DNA from: Cherax quadricarinatus
Lineage: Eukaryota > Arthropoda > Malacostraca > Decapoda > Parastacidae
Reading direction: 5' to 3'
Length of the DNA stretch: 64,000 nucleotides
NCBI RefSeq assembly: GCF_038502225.1
Contig: NC_091301.1
Coordinates: 14,818,244-14,882,243, forward strand
How positions within the stretch are numbered: position 1 is the first letter of the stretch; each line of letters starts with the position of its first letter. Below are positions 38,169 to 49,886 of the stretch, in pieces. The translations under genes were made by a program, and so were the position numbers. A model generated the notes under the pieces. It saw only the letters and a program-made list of their open reading frames with translations. It was not told the origin of the DNA and did not search any database.

Positions 38169-40281
38169 TAAAAGAGGGGACTACATAGGGTTGAAGAACT
38201 TCATGCGGGAGGTCCAGTGGGACAGAGAACTGGCAGGAAAGCCAGTAAATGAAATGATGGAATATGTAGCAACAAAATGCAAGGAGGCAGTGGAAAAGTT
38301 CATTCCCAAGGGCAACAGTAACAACGGGAAGACCAGAACAAGCCCCTGGTTTACCCGACGGTGTAAGGAGGCAAAAACAAAGTGCAATAGAGAATGGAAA
38401 AAGTACAGAAGGCAGAGAACACACGAAAATAGGGAGATCAGTCGCAGAGCCAGGAATGAGTACGCACAGGTAAGGAGGGAGGCCCAGCGACAGTATGAAA
38501 ATGACATAGCATCGAGAATCAAGACTGACCCGAAACTGTTGTATAGCCACATCAGGAGGAAGACAACAGTCAAAGACCAGGTGATCAGATTAAGGACAGA
38601 AGGTGGAGAACTCACAAGAAATGATCAGGAGGTATGTGAGGAGCTGAACAGGAGATTTAAGGAAGTTTTTACAGTAGAGACAGGAAGGGCTGTGGGAAGA
38701 CAGCACAGAAGGGAACATCAAGAGGGAATATACCAACAAGTGTTGGATGACATACGAACAACTGAGGAGGAGGTGAAGAAGCTCTTAAGTGACCTTGACA
38801 CCTCAAAGGCGATGGGACCGGACAACATCTCCCCATGGGTCCTTAGAGAAGGAGCAGAGATGCTGTGTGTGCCTCTAACCACAATCTTCAACACATCCCT
38901 TGAAACTGGGCAACTACCTGAGAAATGGAAGACAGCTAATGTAGTCCCCATATTTAAGAAAGGAAACAGAAACGAGGCACTAAACTACAGACCTGTGTCT
39001 CTGACATGTATTGTGTGCAAAGTCATGGAGAAGATTATCAGGAGGAGAGTGGTCGAACACCTGGAAAGGAACAAGATTATAAATGAAAACCAGCATGGGT
39101 TCATGGAAGGCAAATCTTGTATCACAAACCTCCTGGAGTTTTATGACAAGGTAACAGAAGTAAGACACGAGAGAGAGGGTTGGGTAGATTGCGTTTTCCT
39201 AGACTGCAGGAAGGCCTTTGACACAGTTCCCCACAAGAGATTAGTGCAGAAGCTGGAGGATCAGGCACACATAAAAGGAAGGGCACTGCAATGGATAAGG
39301 GAATACCTGACAGGGAGGCAGCAACGAGTCATGGTACGTGAAGAGGTATCACAGTGGGCGCCTGTTACGAGCGGGGTCCCACAGGGGTCAGTTCTAGGAC
39401 CAGTGCTATTTTTGATATATGTGAACGACATGATGGAAGGAATAGACTCTGAAGTGTCCCTGTTCGCAGATGACGTGAAGTTGATGAGAAGAATTAAATC
39501 GGACGAGGATGAGGCAGGACTGCAAAGAGACCTGGAGAGGCTGGACATGTGGTCCAGTCCCTGGCTCCTCGAATTCAATCCAGCCAAATGCAAAGTCATG
39601 AAGATTGGGGAGGGGCAAAGAAGACCGCAGACAGAATATAGGCTAGGTGGACAAAGACTACAGACCTCACTCAGGGAGAAAGACCTTGGGGTGACCATAA
39701 CACCGAGTACATCACCGGAGGCACACATCAACCAAATAACCGCTGCAGCATACGGGCGCCTGGCAAACCTGAGAATAGCGTTCCGATACCTCAATAAGGA
39801 ATCGTTCAAGACACTGTACACTGTGTATGTTAGGCCCATACTGGAGTATGCAGCACCAGTCTGGAACCCACACCTGGTCAAGCACGTCAAGAAGTTAGAG
39901 AAAGTACAAAGGTTTGCAACAAGGCTAGTCCCAGAGCTCAAGGGAATGTCGTACGAGGAAAGGTTAAGGGAAATCGGACTGACGACACTGGAGGACAGAA
40001 GGGTCAGGGGAGACATGATAACGACATACAAGATACTGCGGGGAATAGACAAGGTGGACAGAGATAGGATGTTCCAGAGAGGGGACACAGGGACAAGGGG
40101 TCACAACTGGAAGCTGAAGACTCAGACGAGTCACAGGGACGTTAGGAAGTATTTCTTCAGTCATAGAGTTGTCAGCAAGTGGAATAGCCTAGCAAGTGAA
40201 GTAGTGGAGGCAGGAACCATACATAGTTTTAAGAAGAGGTATGACAAAGCTCAGGAAGCAGAGAGAGAGAGGATCCAGTAG
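38167..40281 (+). CDS. LINE family A reverse transcriptase (5'-truncated ORF2)
   Basis: The frame is open for about 704 LINE-derived codons; the in-frame ATG at 38074 lies in flanking sequence, so no native start is present. Numbered from that ATG, residues 33-200 are the basic linker between endonuclease and RT. The RT follows: GPDNISPWVL near 249, NYRPVSLT near 306, motif A DCRKAFD with D377, B' GVPQG at 434-438, and motif C FADD with the catalytic pair D466 and D467. The thumb and C-terminal domain carry YVRPILEYAAPVWNP and KVQRFATRLVPEL. All catalytic RT residues are present, so this copy could encode active RT, but it lacks the EEP nuclease. CR1/Jockey-superfamily enzymes act in target-primed reverse transcription. 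Confidence 0.9.
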
Positions 40282-40360
40282 CGATCAGTGAAGAGGCGGG
40301 GCCAGGAGCTGAGTCTCGACCCCTGCAACCACAATTAGGTGAGTACAATTAGGTGAGTAC
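38167..40360 (+). mobile_element. LINE family A copy 2, 5'-truncated with complete RT
   Basis: The element starts at the (CA)n boundary, retains the complete RT and C-terminal region, and ends with the family tail. The tail carries two copies of AATTAGGTGAGTAC, and then (AC)n resumes at 40359. Both flanks are thus AC repeat, as expected if the element inserted into a microsatellite. The endonuclease domain is lost through 5' truncation. Confidence 0.92.
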
Positions 40361-40385
40361 ACACACACACACACACACACACACA
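40359..40385. repeat. (AC)n microsatellite between two LINE tails
   Basis: AC repeat of about 13 units directly follows GAGTAC of the upstream LINE and directly precedes the next truncated copy. Confidence 0.95.
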
Positions 40386-40506
40386 GCTTTAAGAAAAGGT
40401 ACGCATGGCTCTCGAAGTCATTATAAGAGTGAACCTAGTAGCGACCAGTGAAGAAGCCAGGCCAGGAGCTTCGAATCGACCCCTGCAACCACAAATAGGC
40501 GAGTAC
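40386..40506 (+). mobile_element. LINE family A copy 3, extreme 5' truncation
   Basis: It starts at the end of (AC)n with gctttaagaaaaggtacg, the codons for SFKKRY near the C-terminus. It runs through the tail (ggccaggagcttcgaatcga) to gcgagtac. Only about 120 bp inserted. Confidence 0.85.
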
Positions 40507-40588
40507 ATACAACATAACAACAACCACACCACACACAATACAGGCCAAGTGTCTATCGATAAGTGCCTCTGATAACTGGTAACTACTA

Positions 40589-40767
40589 CATCAGGAAGTG
40601 GAAGGACCTAGACACTGAAGTCAAAGTAGTTGTGGCAGAATCCATGCACAGCCTTATGTATAGATACGACAGGGCTCACGCAGCCACGAGTGAAACCAAT
40701 ATCGGCCAGAAGAGAGGCGGGGCCAGGAGCTAAGACTCAACCCCTGTAACCACAATTAGGCAAGTAC
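40589..40767 (+). pseudogene. LINE family A copy 4, C-terminal relic
   Basis: It is diverged from the last about 60 codons of the family (aggaagtggaaggaccta; cacagccttatgtatagata), followed by the tail and caagtac, then a short ACAC run. It lies in tandem behind copies 2 and 3. Confidence 0.75.
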
Positions 40768-41099
40768 ACACGCGATTTTATTGTGTGTTAGTCATTGTGG
40801 TGAGTGGACAAGGCAGGGCAGGCAAACTCTTGCCTCCAACCGAGCTGGTCACCATCATAACGTCAACGCACAGTTTTACCTGAAGGGAAAAATACCAGGG
40901 CCAACACTGCCCTGTCAGCAGTCTCCCGGTAGACACGCACAAATCCACGCACCTCGCCCTCCTCCCTGCACGAACGTCAGCCTTCCCTCCCCCCACGTAC
41001 TTCACCATCCCTCCCCAACGTACGTCACTATCCGTACGTCAGCCTTCCCTCCCTGTTGACGCTCTGACTGACACACACAGTGATAGCTATACAGGCGCC

Positions 41100-41206
41100 C
41101 CCGAGACCCGCCTCTCACTGCTGCATCTCTCCTTATTGTCCCACACCTCTTATGTTACGTGTGTAGGGAGACCAGCGACGGACGGAGGTTGAAGAATGGA
41201 GGGAGG

Positions 41207-41246
<40 letters not shown>

Positions 41247-42440
41247 AAGGATACTTTAAATTAACCAACATAGCGTACAGCAACAGTATGACGATCCACT
41301 ACTTACAGTGGTCCATATTAGTGTGATGATGCACAACTTGTAGTGATCCACATCAATGCGATGATCCACCTACACCTTCATTCATATCGCTAGGTTCCAA
41401 CAAAACTTTAAACTATCATTATTTAGATCTCCCATTCTACAAGCCTGGCCCAGGGCTTGAATTTTGGCGGCAAACTCCATGCATAAATTTATAAGTAGTT
41501 TCACAAATTTATTCATATCGTTAGCGATGAGCCATGCCGTTTTTCTTACTCCAGGCTGGGTACACGAAGCTGAATGACAAGCCTGCTCTGAGACCAGGCC
41601 GTGTATCCAATGATACCCTGGAACCATCAATACGTACACATAACGTATGATAGCCTTCTGGAAGCCATACATCATTAATGAGGGTCGATAGTAAAGAGAA
41701 GAGGCCAGGAGCCATGCCTCGACCCCTGCAAACACGACTCGGCGACTGTATCCACACCCATAACAAAAATATGTTCAAGAGAAATAGGGTGAAGGCAGCG
41801 GATGCTACAACTGCTCACAGATCGCAATGTGACAATAAACAAAAGAAAGTCCAGCGTGAGAGAAGAGTAAACAGTTCATTACCAGAAGGTACCGTGGCAC
41901 TCTCAGTTGTTCAATCTCGTTGCAGACACAAGAAGACAAACTGCACTTCAGTGTCTGCTTCGTGGATAAAATAAAAAGAATGAAAACTGTTTACATCCAA
42001 CTTGTTGCTCGCGTCTTACCCAGCTTGTGCCTCACACAGCACTGTATTTCCCCCTGGTGTAAATATCAAAAGATTTCCCGTGTTGCCCTGCCAACTTCTC
42101 ACACAGTATATACCATCTATTTTCCCTGGTGTAGCTATCAACCACCGTCTGTTTTCCCTGGTGTAGACATCAACACTTACAGCAGGCAAGAGAACCATTA
42201 CAGTGATAGACAAGAAAACAACAAGGAGGATTATGAGAACTTTCAAAATATTGAGTATCACTGATGACGATACTGTAATTGTCTGGTTCTCTCTCCATAA
42301 TGCAGTGAGGTGTATAAGGTGGGGAGAAGACGGTGAAGTGAGGGGAAGAGGGTAGGATGAGAAGATAATGTGAGGGGGGAAAATGATAAGGGTAAGGGGA
42401 GATATGTAAGGGGACGATAAGGGTGATATACCTGTGTCTA
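41100..42440. other. Gene-free sequence with small relics
   Basis: A (GA)n tract is at 41205-41241. A LINE family A tail (gaggccaggagccatgcctc) is at 41700-41740. Three imperfect copies of ttccctggtgta occur near 42048-42165. No coding frame is convincing. Confidence 0.5.
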
Positions 42441-42464
42441 GTATCCAGAGTTTTCCTATTTCCG

Positions 42465-42790
42465 CAGCTCTGGCTTGTCTGGTGCTTGCCAGGTCAACCA
42501 GGCTGTTACTGCCGGCGGTCCACTGGCACACACATCCACCACAGCCTGGATGATCTGGCCTTTAGTGGAAGCACTTGTCAAATTTCCTCTTGAAGACTTC
42601 TACCTGTACCAGCAGTGTTTCTGATATCGTCCGGTAGAATGTTAAACAATTTGAACCTAGATACAGCATTCTCTTTTTGCACTCACGGCACTCCTGCTTT
42701 TTTTTTTTTTTACTGGTCACGGACCGGGCCGCTGGGTACTGACCCCCGAAACCTCTTCCGAGTATACTCCAGGTACATTTTCTCCCATAT
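42465..42790 (-). pseudogene. LINE tail relic related to family B
   Basis: The reverse complement carries ccaggtcaac-type tail wording and a short VFKRKFD-like stretch. It is interrupted by a poly-A/T tract (42698-42711) and followed by the family-B-like ggaccgggccgc element on the opposite side. It is strongly diverged. Confidence 0.45.
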
Positions 42791-42799
42791 CTCCCACTC

Positions 42800-43640
42800 C
42801 AGTGTTGTTACTGCAGAATAACAGTTTGAGACCAGGCCCTCAGGTATCTTCCAGGTATATATTACCAATCACATATCCCTACTCTGCTTCAATGAATATA
42901 TATTCAAGCTTTTAGGCATCCTCGGTAGTTTAATTGTTTTACTGGCTCACTGCAGGGAAAGTTAATAAGGGAATGAGAATATAAGAGTAAGGAAAGATGA
43001 AGAGATAAGATATAATATTAGCGGAGAACAATGGGAGCCAGGAAAGGAAGAGGAAAGTAGCATTGAGGCAAGAGATAGCATCACCGAGAGTGAGGGGGAG
43101 AGAGAGGTAAAGGTGGAATATGCAGCACGGTGAGGGAAGCACAGTGATGAAATTTCGGTAATTTAAATGAGAGGGGGAAGGGGAAAGCGAGGGTGAAAAG
43201 ATGGAAGGGAAAACTGAGATGGAAAATAAAGGGTAACGTGAGGGAGATGGTTGCAGAGTTGCCCACCTTTACCATCAAGACTATCACTATCATCTACATC
43301 ACCATGCACAAATAACCCGCACACAGAGAGGAGCTTACGACTACGTTTCGGTGACTTGGACCATTTACAAAGTCACACTAACAGAAAAGAGAGAATGAGG
43401 CAGTATATACAGGCCAGAAGACAGGGACGGGACAAAAGGGGTAGTAGAGGAAGATGAGAAGTAGTGGTAGACATAGAAGTAGTAGTAAGAAAGAGGAGCA
43501 CTGCATGGGAGCCAGGGGCCCACAAAGGGTAGGAACAAGAACATAGAGGATGGAAATAATAATAATGGGCCAAATACCCAAGGCAGAAGAAAGAAAACCC
43601 AAAGGAGAAAGAGGAAAGGGGAAGGCGGAGAAGGAGGAAA
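42800..43640. other. Gene-free purine-rich sequence
   Basis: 42950-43250 and 43380-43640 are A/G-rich (gagggggaaggggaaagcg). No repeat unit or gene is visible. Confidence 0.5.
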
Positions 43641-43646
43641 CAAGAA

Positions 43647-44354
43647 TCAGGTTAAGTCATGGGTGTTCTGAAGTTTGGAGCATTTTACAATGTAACAAGA
43701 AAGGAAGGTATCAACAGAGACAGAGCCGGGACTAAGATTCATACAAAGAAAGTTGTGTATAAGGGAGGATTCAACCAGACGGCGACTGTGAAAGTTAGAC
43801 GTGGGGTAGACAGTTTTAGCAGAAGACCAGTCGATAGGATGATTGTGATCTCTGACATGACTGAATCTGTCAAAAGGAGAACAGCCAGTTTCTCCAAAGT
43901 ATTGAAGAGGACAAGAGGAACAAGAAATATAGTAGACACCACGATAATCTATAGAGGGAGGAGAGACACGAACTAGATTGGTCTGGCGAAAAGCAAGTTT
44001 GAGGTCTAAGGAACGGAAGGAGTTGTTGAGATTAGAAAGACTGGAGATACAGGGAAGGCAGAAGACAGGAGAGTTCCCAGGAGTAGAGAGTCTGGGAGAG
44101 AAGAAAGTCCGATTAGCGCGTGAGAAAGCAGAGTCTATGAAATGGGAAGAGCAGAGAATGAACTGTGAAATGTCAAAGAGTAGAGACAGGGGATAGCAGA
44201 TGTGGAGAACACGAAGGAAGAAAGAGTAAAAACAATTCTCTTGATTCTCGTAATGGGTTAAGTGTCCCCTCAACTTTGTCGTTGTGTAAAGTGTAAAGGG
44301 GACCGACACTGACCCCTTCACGACGCCACTTGTCATCACTGTAATGTCTCCCAA
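43647..44354 (-). CDS. Penelope-like element C-terminal fragment with GIY-YIG domain
   Basis: This is a 235-codon minus-strand frame. Residues 1-85 have little recognisable content. From about residue 95 it reads like the linker and GIY-YIG endonuclease of a Penelope-like retroelement: LDLKLAFRQTNLVRV, then GVYYISCSSCPLQYFGETG (the GIY and YIG positions), then HVRDHNHPIDWSSAKTVYPT and a RRLVESSLIH segment containing the catalytic-type Glu. The helix between GETG and FSHVRD, where the family usually has R and H residues, is shortened, so activity is doubtful. PLEs encode RT plus this nuclease; the RT is not present here. It belongs to a different subfamily from the fragments at 51.8-52.7 kb. 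Confidence 0.75.
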   Translation of the reverse strand: MGDITVMTSGVVKGSVSVPFTLYTTTKLRGHLTHYENQENCFYSFFLRVLHICYPLSLLFDISQFILCSSHFIDSAFSRANRTFFSPRLSTPGNSPVFCLPCISSLSNLNNSFRSLDLKLAFRQTNLVRVSPPSIDYRGVYYISCSSCPLQYFGETGCSPFDRFSHVRDHNHPIDWSSAKTVYPTSNFHSRRLVESSLIHNFLCMNLSPGSVSVDTFLSCYIVKCSKLQNTHDLT

Positions 44355-44437
44355 GTTATACCAACACTGTTGCCTACTAGTCAGGTATGCTTATATCTTG
44401 GATTATTATGATAAGATACTTGTACAACACTGTGTAT

Positions 44438-44490
44438 CTTTATTGACGAAAGGTTTCATCTGTGCTGCAGGCTTCATCAGACGAATACAG
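44438..44490 (-). ncRNA. Decayed hammerhead motif
   Basis: On the minus strand CTGATGA (44474-44480) and GAAA remain. Helix II is disrupted, and the palindromic ACGT is changed to ACCT. It is probably inactive. Confidence 0.55.
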
Positions 44491-44584
44491 AAATGAATTA
44501 CAATCCTGGAGACAGTAGACGACTTGGAGTAGTTTGAAGTAATCAGCACTTAGTAGAAAATAATGGACGTATATTATTATTAGT

Positions 44585-44760
44585 CATGACTGACCCCCTC
44601 TTGACTACACTTAGACCAGCGTACGAACCACAGCCCAGCTGATCTGGAATTGACTTTAGAAACTTATCCAGTTCCTTCTTGAAGATGGCTAGGGGTCTAC
44701 TAGTACTCTTATGCCGAAAAAGTCTTGGGTCCCTTACACTTGTGATTCCAGTCATTTTTC
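44585..44760 (-). pseudogene. LINE family B relic, minus strand
   Basis: The reverse complement reads RDPRLFRHKSTSRPLAIFKK, then LDKFLKSIPDQLGCGSYAGL, matching the C-terminal domain with deletions. Confidence 0.75.
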
Positions 44761-44999
44761 TACAAAGACGGTAATTCGGGGTTGAGGACGTATCTCATTT
44801 TTTATAGGTTTCACAGTGAGCATCTTCTACATACCTGGCACAATACCTGTCCTCAACATTTGTTAAAGGTTAGTAATAATCATCTTAGAATTCTTTAAGA
44901 GTCCGTGGAATTACTACAAATTAATTTCATATCTGCACACTTAAATCGTTTATTACGAAAGCAGGAGGTACAGTAAATGTGTAAATCAACTAAAAAGTG

Positions 45000-45262
45000 T
45001 GTAATGCGTTTGCTAACATACTAAAGATCCGGGCTAGATTCCTGGCACTTTCCTTACACTTTCTTTCCCCTGTTTACCTATCAGTAATCAGGTACCTGGG
45101 TGCTAGCCGACTGTCGTGGGGGACAAGATTAACCTAAGTTGCCCGAAGTGCTATGTATAACCAGGGACTTTCTATATAATATACCAATGATGTCAGACAG
45201 GTCTACATCAGTTGTATCATGCACTTGTAAAAATAATAATAATAATAATTATTATTATTAAT
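45000..45262 (+). mobile_element. tRNA-derived SINE with (AAT)n tail
   Basis: A degenerate B box (GGCTAGATTCC) is near 45032. The body shares ggtacctgggtgctagccga, gattaacctaagttgcccga and a 3' end catgcacttgta with the minus-strand element at 49085-49400. It ends in (AAT)n at 45229-45262. Confidence 0.7.
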
Positions 45263-47183
45263 GACTATAAACATATACTTTTCAACACACTCCTTTCAAA
45301 AATAAATGGAGCATACCCCTGCTTCTCTTCAAGAGTGAACCTGATCCCCATGAAACCATCTCAATCAGCCTACGGGAGACAGAGCGACAACTACCGAAAG
45401 CCTGACAGATCAGACCATCAGCCAGGAGGCCTGTCGACTGCCAGTCACAGGCCAGTATCACTTTTCGGGCCGATCTGTCCCCCTAAAAGTCGAGTTCTCA
45501 CACTGTTGCCAACTGGTTTTTTTTTTTTTTTTTTTTTTTTATTAACCGGTATTCTCCCGGCGTAAAGTGGCCAATTATAACAAAATACAATACATGTAAA
45601 TGAAATATGCGTACAGATACTGACTTTAATTAGTTAGAATGGGCAGTAAGGCTTACAGCCATACTTACATTTGTTGACAGTGTTCTCCATGCTTTCTGCT
45701 GTGTCCAGACTGGGCATCGTGTGAAGGAACGAAGCAGTAATAATAACAGTAGCAGTAGGAATAATACTTGGAATTAGTGATCTCCCACTGATACTATAAT
45801 TTTCCTACGGGGCGGACAGCCTACTATTACTACGCTCCTACTAAGTTCTTCCTCCTTGCAAGGGGACGGGGAAGCCTATTGCTAGGCTCCCCGCAAATGT
45901 GGCCAATGTTCTGCTTTCATGCTGGTTCATATTAATGAAACTATCATGATGGTTCCTATTAATAAAAGTCTATGCTTTATTGACGAGAGATAATCCGGTT
46001 TAATTCACCACAAAGTAACTCTTGCAGACACTATTTCATCAGAGAAACATCTATGCAACAGACGCAACACTCACGTCCTACACTTCAACTGTAGCCACCC
46101 AAAACAGTTTAAACATCTCAAGATTCAAAGCATCACTACTATCCCCACATCCCAGCACTAAGAGGTTTTTCCTTTTTCTTCTTTTACTACACACTAAAAT
46201 ATTATCCATACCACAAGAACTGTATGGCATAATCACTTACGAGCACGTTTTGGCAAATTTTGTTGATGTACGAGTATTTTTAATTTGTAAGTACTAATTT
46301 TGCCACAGAGATCGTTTTCGTTACATCACAAGAACTTCCAGAACACATGAAATGCGCAAACTGCCATAGAAAAAGTTGTGCTGTGTTTGGTGGTTGATCG
46401 CAGCGGGATGCCACGTGAGGCTGGGACGGTGGCCAGGGATGCTGGGGACCACACTACCACCTCTCCTGCCTCCACCAACATCACCCTCAATACCACCAAC
46501 ACTCCCAGGTATCTCTCATCACAGATACCCTTCAGATCAGTATGGCACTCGGGCCATAATGTGACACAGGGGGTGCACCTGATTGTACAAAGCTAGGCCA
46601 GCCAGAAGCGTAAAGTGATCCTCATGTAATTTATTTTACGGCTTCCGCTGCTCCCCAACACACCGGCCCTGTACACTTAAAAACACAGGTACCTATCCAG
46701 GTGGGGATTTAAATTTCACTTCACTGCAACACACAATTCGGTCAAATTGTATCACTTAATCCACTTTGTCAAAACTTTCAAGGGTAGTAAACTCTTAAAG
46801 TATATCAATCCAGCACGCAAGGGGAATGTTTCATTGAAGAGGCAGTAGTGTACATGAGGATGTAGAGAGAACATCACTACCCCTCACAGCCGTCATACAG
46901 ATACTGAGTTGCCGAGGTGGCCGACCCGCTCATCTCCTCCTGGCCACACCGGTTGCCAGTTTATCCATAAACAAGTTTTCCTTGGTAGCGTCGAGCAACC
47001 AAGACTAAACCTGATTATCATTACACCTTATACAATATATAACCAAGTAATATTCACTTTTGAAACTCAAGACCAACACACAAGAAGGACTTGATATACT
47101 TAAATCTAATTTACCAAGTTTAACTTCTAAAATAAATTTCATATTGTGGCTAATACCATAATTTATTCGTATCATTAAAAGTT
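45263..47183. other. Gene-free sequence
   Basis: A poly-T tract is at 45519-45541. The stretch also contains short phrases resembling LINE tails near 45430-45470. No gene or array is visible, and composition is mildly AT-rich. Confidence 0.5.
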
Positions 47184-48150
47184 ACACACACACAGGGGAA
47201 TGTCCTACGAAGAAAGGTTGAGGGAAATCGGCCTGGCGACACTGGAAGACAGGAGGGTCAGGGGAGACATGATAACGACATACAAAATACTGCGTGGAAT
47301 AGATAAGGTGGACAAGACAGGATGTTCCAGACAGGGGACACAGAAACAAGGGGTCACAATGGGAAGCTGAAGACTCAGACGAGTCACAGGGATGTTAGGA
47401 AGTGTTTCTTCAGTCATAGAGTTCTCAGGAAGTGGAATAGTCTAGCAAGTGATGTATTGGAGGCAGGAACTATACATAGCTTTAAGACGAGGTATGATAC
47501 AGCTCAGGGTGAAATCGCAGATCTAGAGAGTGTACAGAGATCCTTTACTGCACGTATAAGTTCTGTCAAGCACCTTAACTACTGGGAACGCTTGGAAGCA
47601 CTTGACTTGTACTCGTTGGAACGCAGGAGGGAGAGATATATCATAATCTACACTTGGAAAATCTTGGAAGGAATGGTCCCAAATCTGCACACAGAAATCA
47701 CTCCCTACGAAAGTAAAAGACTGGGCAGGCGATGCAAAATGCCGCCAATAAAAAGTAGGGGCGCCATTGGTACACTAAGAGAAAACACCATAAGTGTCCG
47801 GGGCCCAAAACTGTTCAACAGCCTCCCATCAAGCATTAGGGGAATTGCCAATAAACCCCTGGCTGCCTTCAAGAGAGAGCTGGACAGATACCTAAAGTCA
47901 GTGCCGGATCAGCCGGGCTGTGGCTCGTACGTCGGACTGCGTGCGGCCAGCAGTAACAGCCTAGTTGATCAGGCCCTGATCCATCGGGAGGCCTGGTCAT
48001 GGACCGGGCCGAAGGGGCGTTGATCCCCGGAATAACCTCCAGGTAACCTCCAGGGAGCCGAGAGAGAGAGGACCTAGTAGCGATCAGTGAAGAGGCGAGG
48101 CGAGGCGAGGCGCTATGACTCGACTCCTGCAACCACAACTAGGTGAGTAC
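47184..48150 (+). mobile_element. LINE family A copy 5 with nested LINE family B insertion
   Basis: The copy starts after (AC)5 (47184-47193) with ggggaatgtcctacgaagaa, the C-terminal RT region. It is interrupted after cagctcagg (47517) by a family B LINE, and resumes at about 48054 with gagccgagagagagagg, the tail, and ggtgagtac at 48150. A one-base deletion near 47314 (gacaagacagg) shifts the frame. Confidence 0.88.
47518..48053 (+). mobile_element. LINE family B copy 4, nested inside LINE family A
   Basis: The 5' truncation begins at gtgaaatcgcagatctagag. The reading frame is intact to GGGGCGTTGA (family residues EIADLESVQRSF to WTGPKGR). The 3' end carries AACCTCCAGG twice, suggesting that short terminal tandem repeats are part of the family end. 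Near identity with the copies at 33775 and 36326 shows recent activity, later than the family A insertion it disrupts. Confidence 0.92.
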
Positions 48151-48399
48151 AGTCCTGCCCATCACAATTCATTCATTTCTAGCTACCTCCAACCCAACTA
48201 ATCTTTCAGTTACCAACCTACCAACTACCTATTTTAACAAACTGCCAACTACCTTCAACATACCAACTATTCAACTAACTACTTTACCAACTATTATAAC
48301 CTAACAACCTACCACTCTACCAACTACTTTAACCTTTCAACCAACTTAACAACTACCATAACAACCAATTTAAATCATATGCATAGGAAAGTTCTAAAC
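48151..48399. other. Gene-free AT-rich sequence
   Basis: It is dominated by loosely repeated CCAACTA/ACTACC words, with no clear unit. Confidence 0.5.
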
Positions 48400-48735
48400 T
48401 CTGTGAGCCGTACACCAGGATAATGGGAGGTAGTCCGGTCTGATCCAAGGAAGGGGAGGGCAACTACAATTCCTTGGATCAAGGGCCCTTCACCAGCATC
48501 AAGGCACCGCTTCAGTCTGCAAGGTACCTTTCAAGGTGGCTTTCTGGTACCTTTACCCCTGATATACCTTTGATGAGTGTCCAGAGTGTTGCGACACCCA
48601 CAGCTCGGCCCTGAGCCAGCCTTGTCTGCTGCTTGCCTGTTCTACAGGCTGTTGCTGATGGCGGCCCACAGGTAGAATTACCTCCGATCCCCCAGGTGCT
48701 GTTTGGCCCCCTTGCGTATTTAGCGCTTCTTTATG
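48400..48735 (+). mobile_element. SINE-like dispersed element
   Basis: It contains tccttggatcaagggccctt, gcatcaaggcacc, and a 3' end ggtgctgtttggc...atttagcgctt. These resemble the element with target-site duplication at 29942-30108. A LINE-B-like phrase (caggctgttgctgatggcgg) is embedded near 48645. The ends are not defined. Confidence 0.45.
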
Positions 48736-49084
48736 GAGTCAAAGGGGAGTAGGAAAGAAGAGGAGGCATAGGTAGAAGGGAATGAGAGGAGGAAAGTAGG
48801 AGTGGCTGAGAGAATGAGGGAAGGAAAGTAGGGACAGAAATATGGAGAGAAGAGGAAGAGGAGAGAAAAGAACAGGGAAGTAGTGAGAGTGGTAAAGGGA
48901 AACAGCAGTGCTCCCTCGTGGTACCTGGGAGGGACTGGGTGAAAGGCAAGGATGGTAGGGGCAGAGGAGCATGGAACGGCAAGGAGGGATGGGAAAGATT
49001 GGATGGTGAAGTCTGGTAAACGGTGCAGAGAAAGTGTGAACAAGAGAGACACTAGGAACAAGGAACATGGAGAACACAGGAGAG
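48736..49084. other. Gene-free purine-rich sequence
   Basis: A/G-rich strand (agagaagaggaagaggagag). No gene is visible. Confidence 0.5.
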
Positions 49085-49400
49085 AGGCCTCTCTAACATT
49101 AATCTTAATTTCTACAAGTACATGTACAACGTATACAGACCTAGCTGACATCAATGACATACTATATAGGAAGCCCCTGGTTATGTAGAACATTTCGGGC
49201 AAATTAGGTTTTGCCCCCAGGATGCGACCCACACCAGTCGGCTAACACCCAAGTACCTATTTACTACTAGATGGACAGGGACTGCAGGTGTCTTAAAGAA
49301 ACACTCCAGTTTCCACCCGTTCCGGGAATCGAACCACGGACCTCAATGTGTGAGATGAGTGCGCTAGTTTTCTCTGCGACTGGAGACTCGATACACCCTC
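49085..49400 (-). mobile_element. tRNA-derived SINE, minus strand
   Basis: The reverse complement has a clean B box GGTTCGATTCC (49325-49335) in a tRNA-like head (49320-49395). The body then contains ggtacttgggtgttagccga and cctaatttgcccgaaatg, and the 3' end contains catgtacttgtag. The same body and 3' end occur on the plus strand at 45000-45262. Confidence 0.75.
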
Positions 49401-49747
49401 ACTACCTCCACAACAAACACAAGAGTGCTGTTTACTGCCTCCTCGTATTATACCATGAATATCCTTGAGAGCATATATAACGTATCTAAGAATACCTTAT
49501 TCAACGCTGGAGAGTAAGTATGAAGGATGGAATGTTAATGTGAAGGATGGGAAGGGGTTCTCTACGGGAAGAGGGAAGAGGACGGAGAGAGGGAGGAAGG
49601 ACGGACAGAAGAAGGAAAGAGAAACACCCGAAGGCAGAAATGTGATAAAAGAACATAATGAACACTACAGGCCTACTGGCCCATACAAGGCAGGTCCTTA
49701 AACAGGTAAACACAATAAAACATGCAGAATTAGACACCTGTGTAACA

Positions 49748-49805
49748 TCTGGGTATCTTTTTTTTGTAGACGTTTCGCTAGCCAGTGGCTTTATCAATAC
49801 AAGGA
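49748..49805 (-). ncRNA. Decayed hammerhead motif
   Basis: The core reads TTGATAA and helix II no longer pairs cleanly (GCCACTGGCTAGC); GAAAC is retained. It is a relic in a terminal-repeat fragment. Confidence 0.45.
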
Positions 49806-49886
49806 CATAATGTGTCTAATTCTGCATCTTGTCGATATTGTATACCATTTATGTGATAAATTAGACACATATGCAACACTTGGGTA

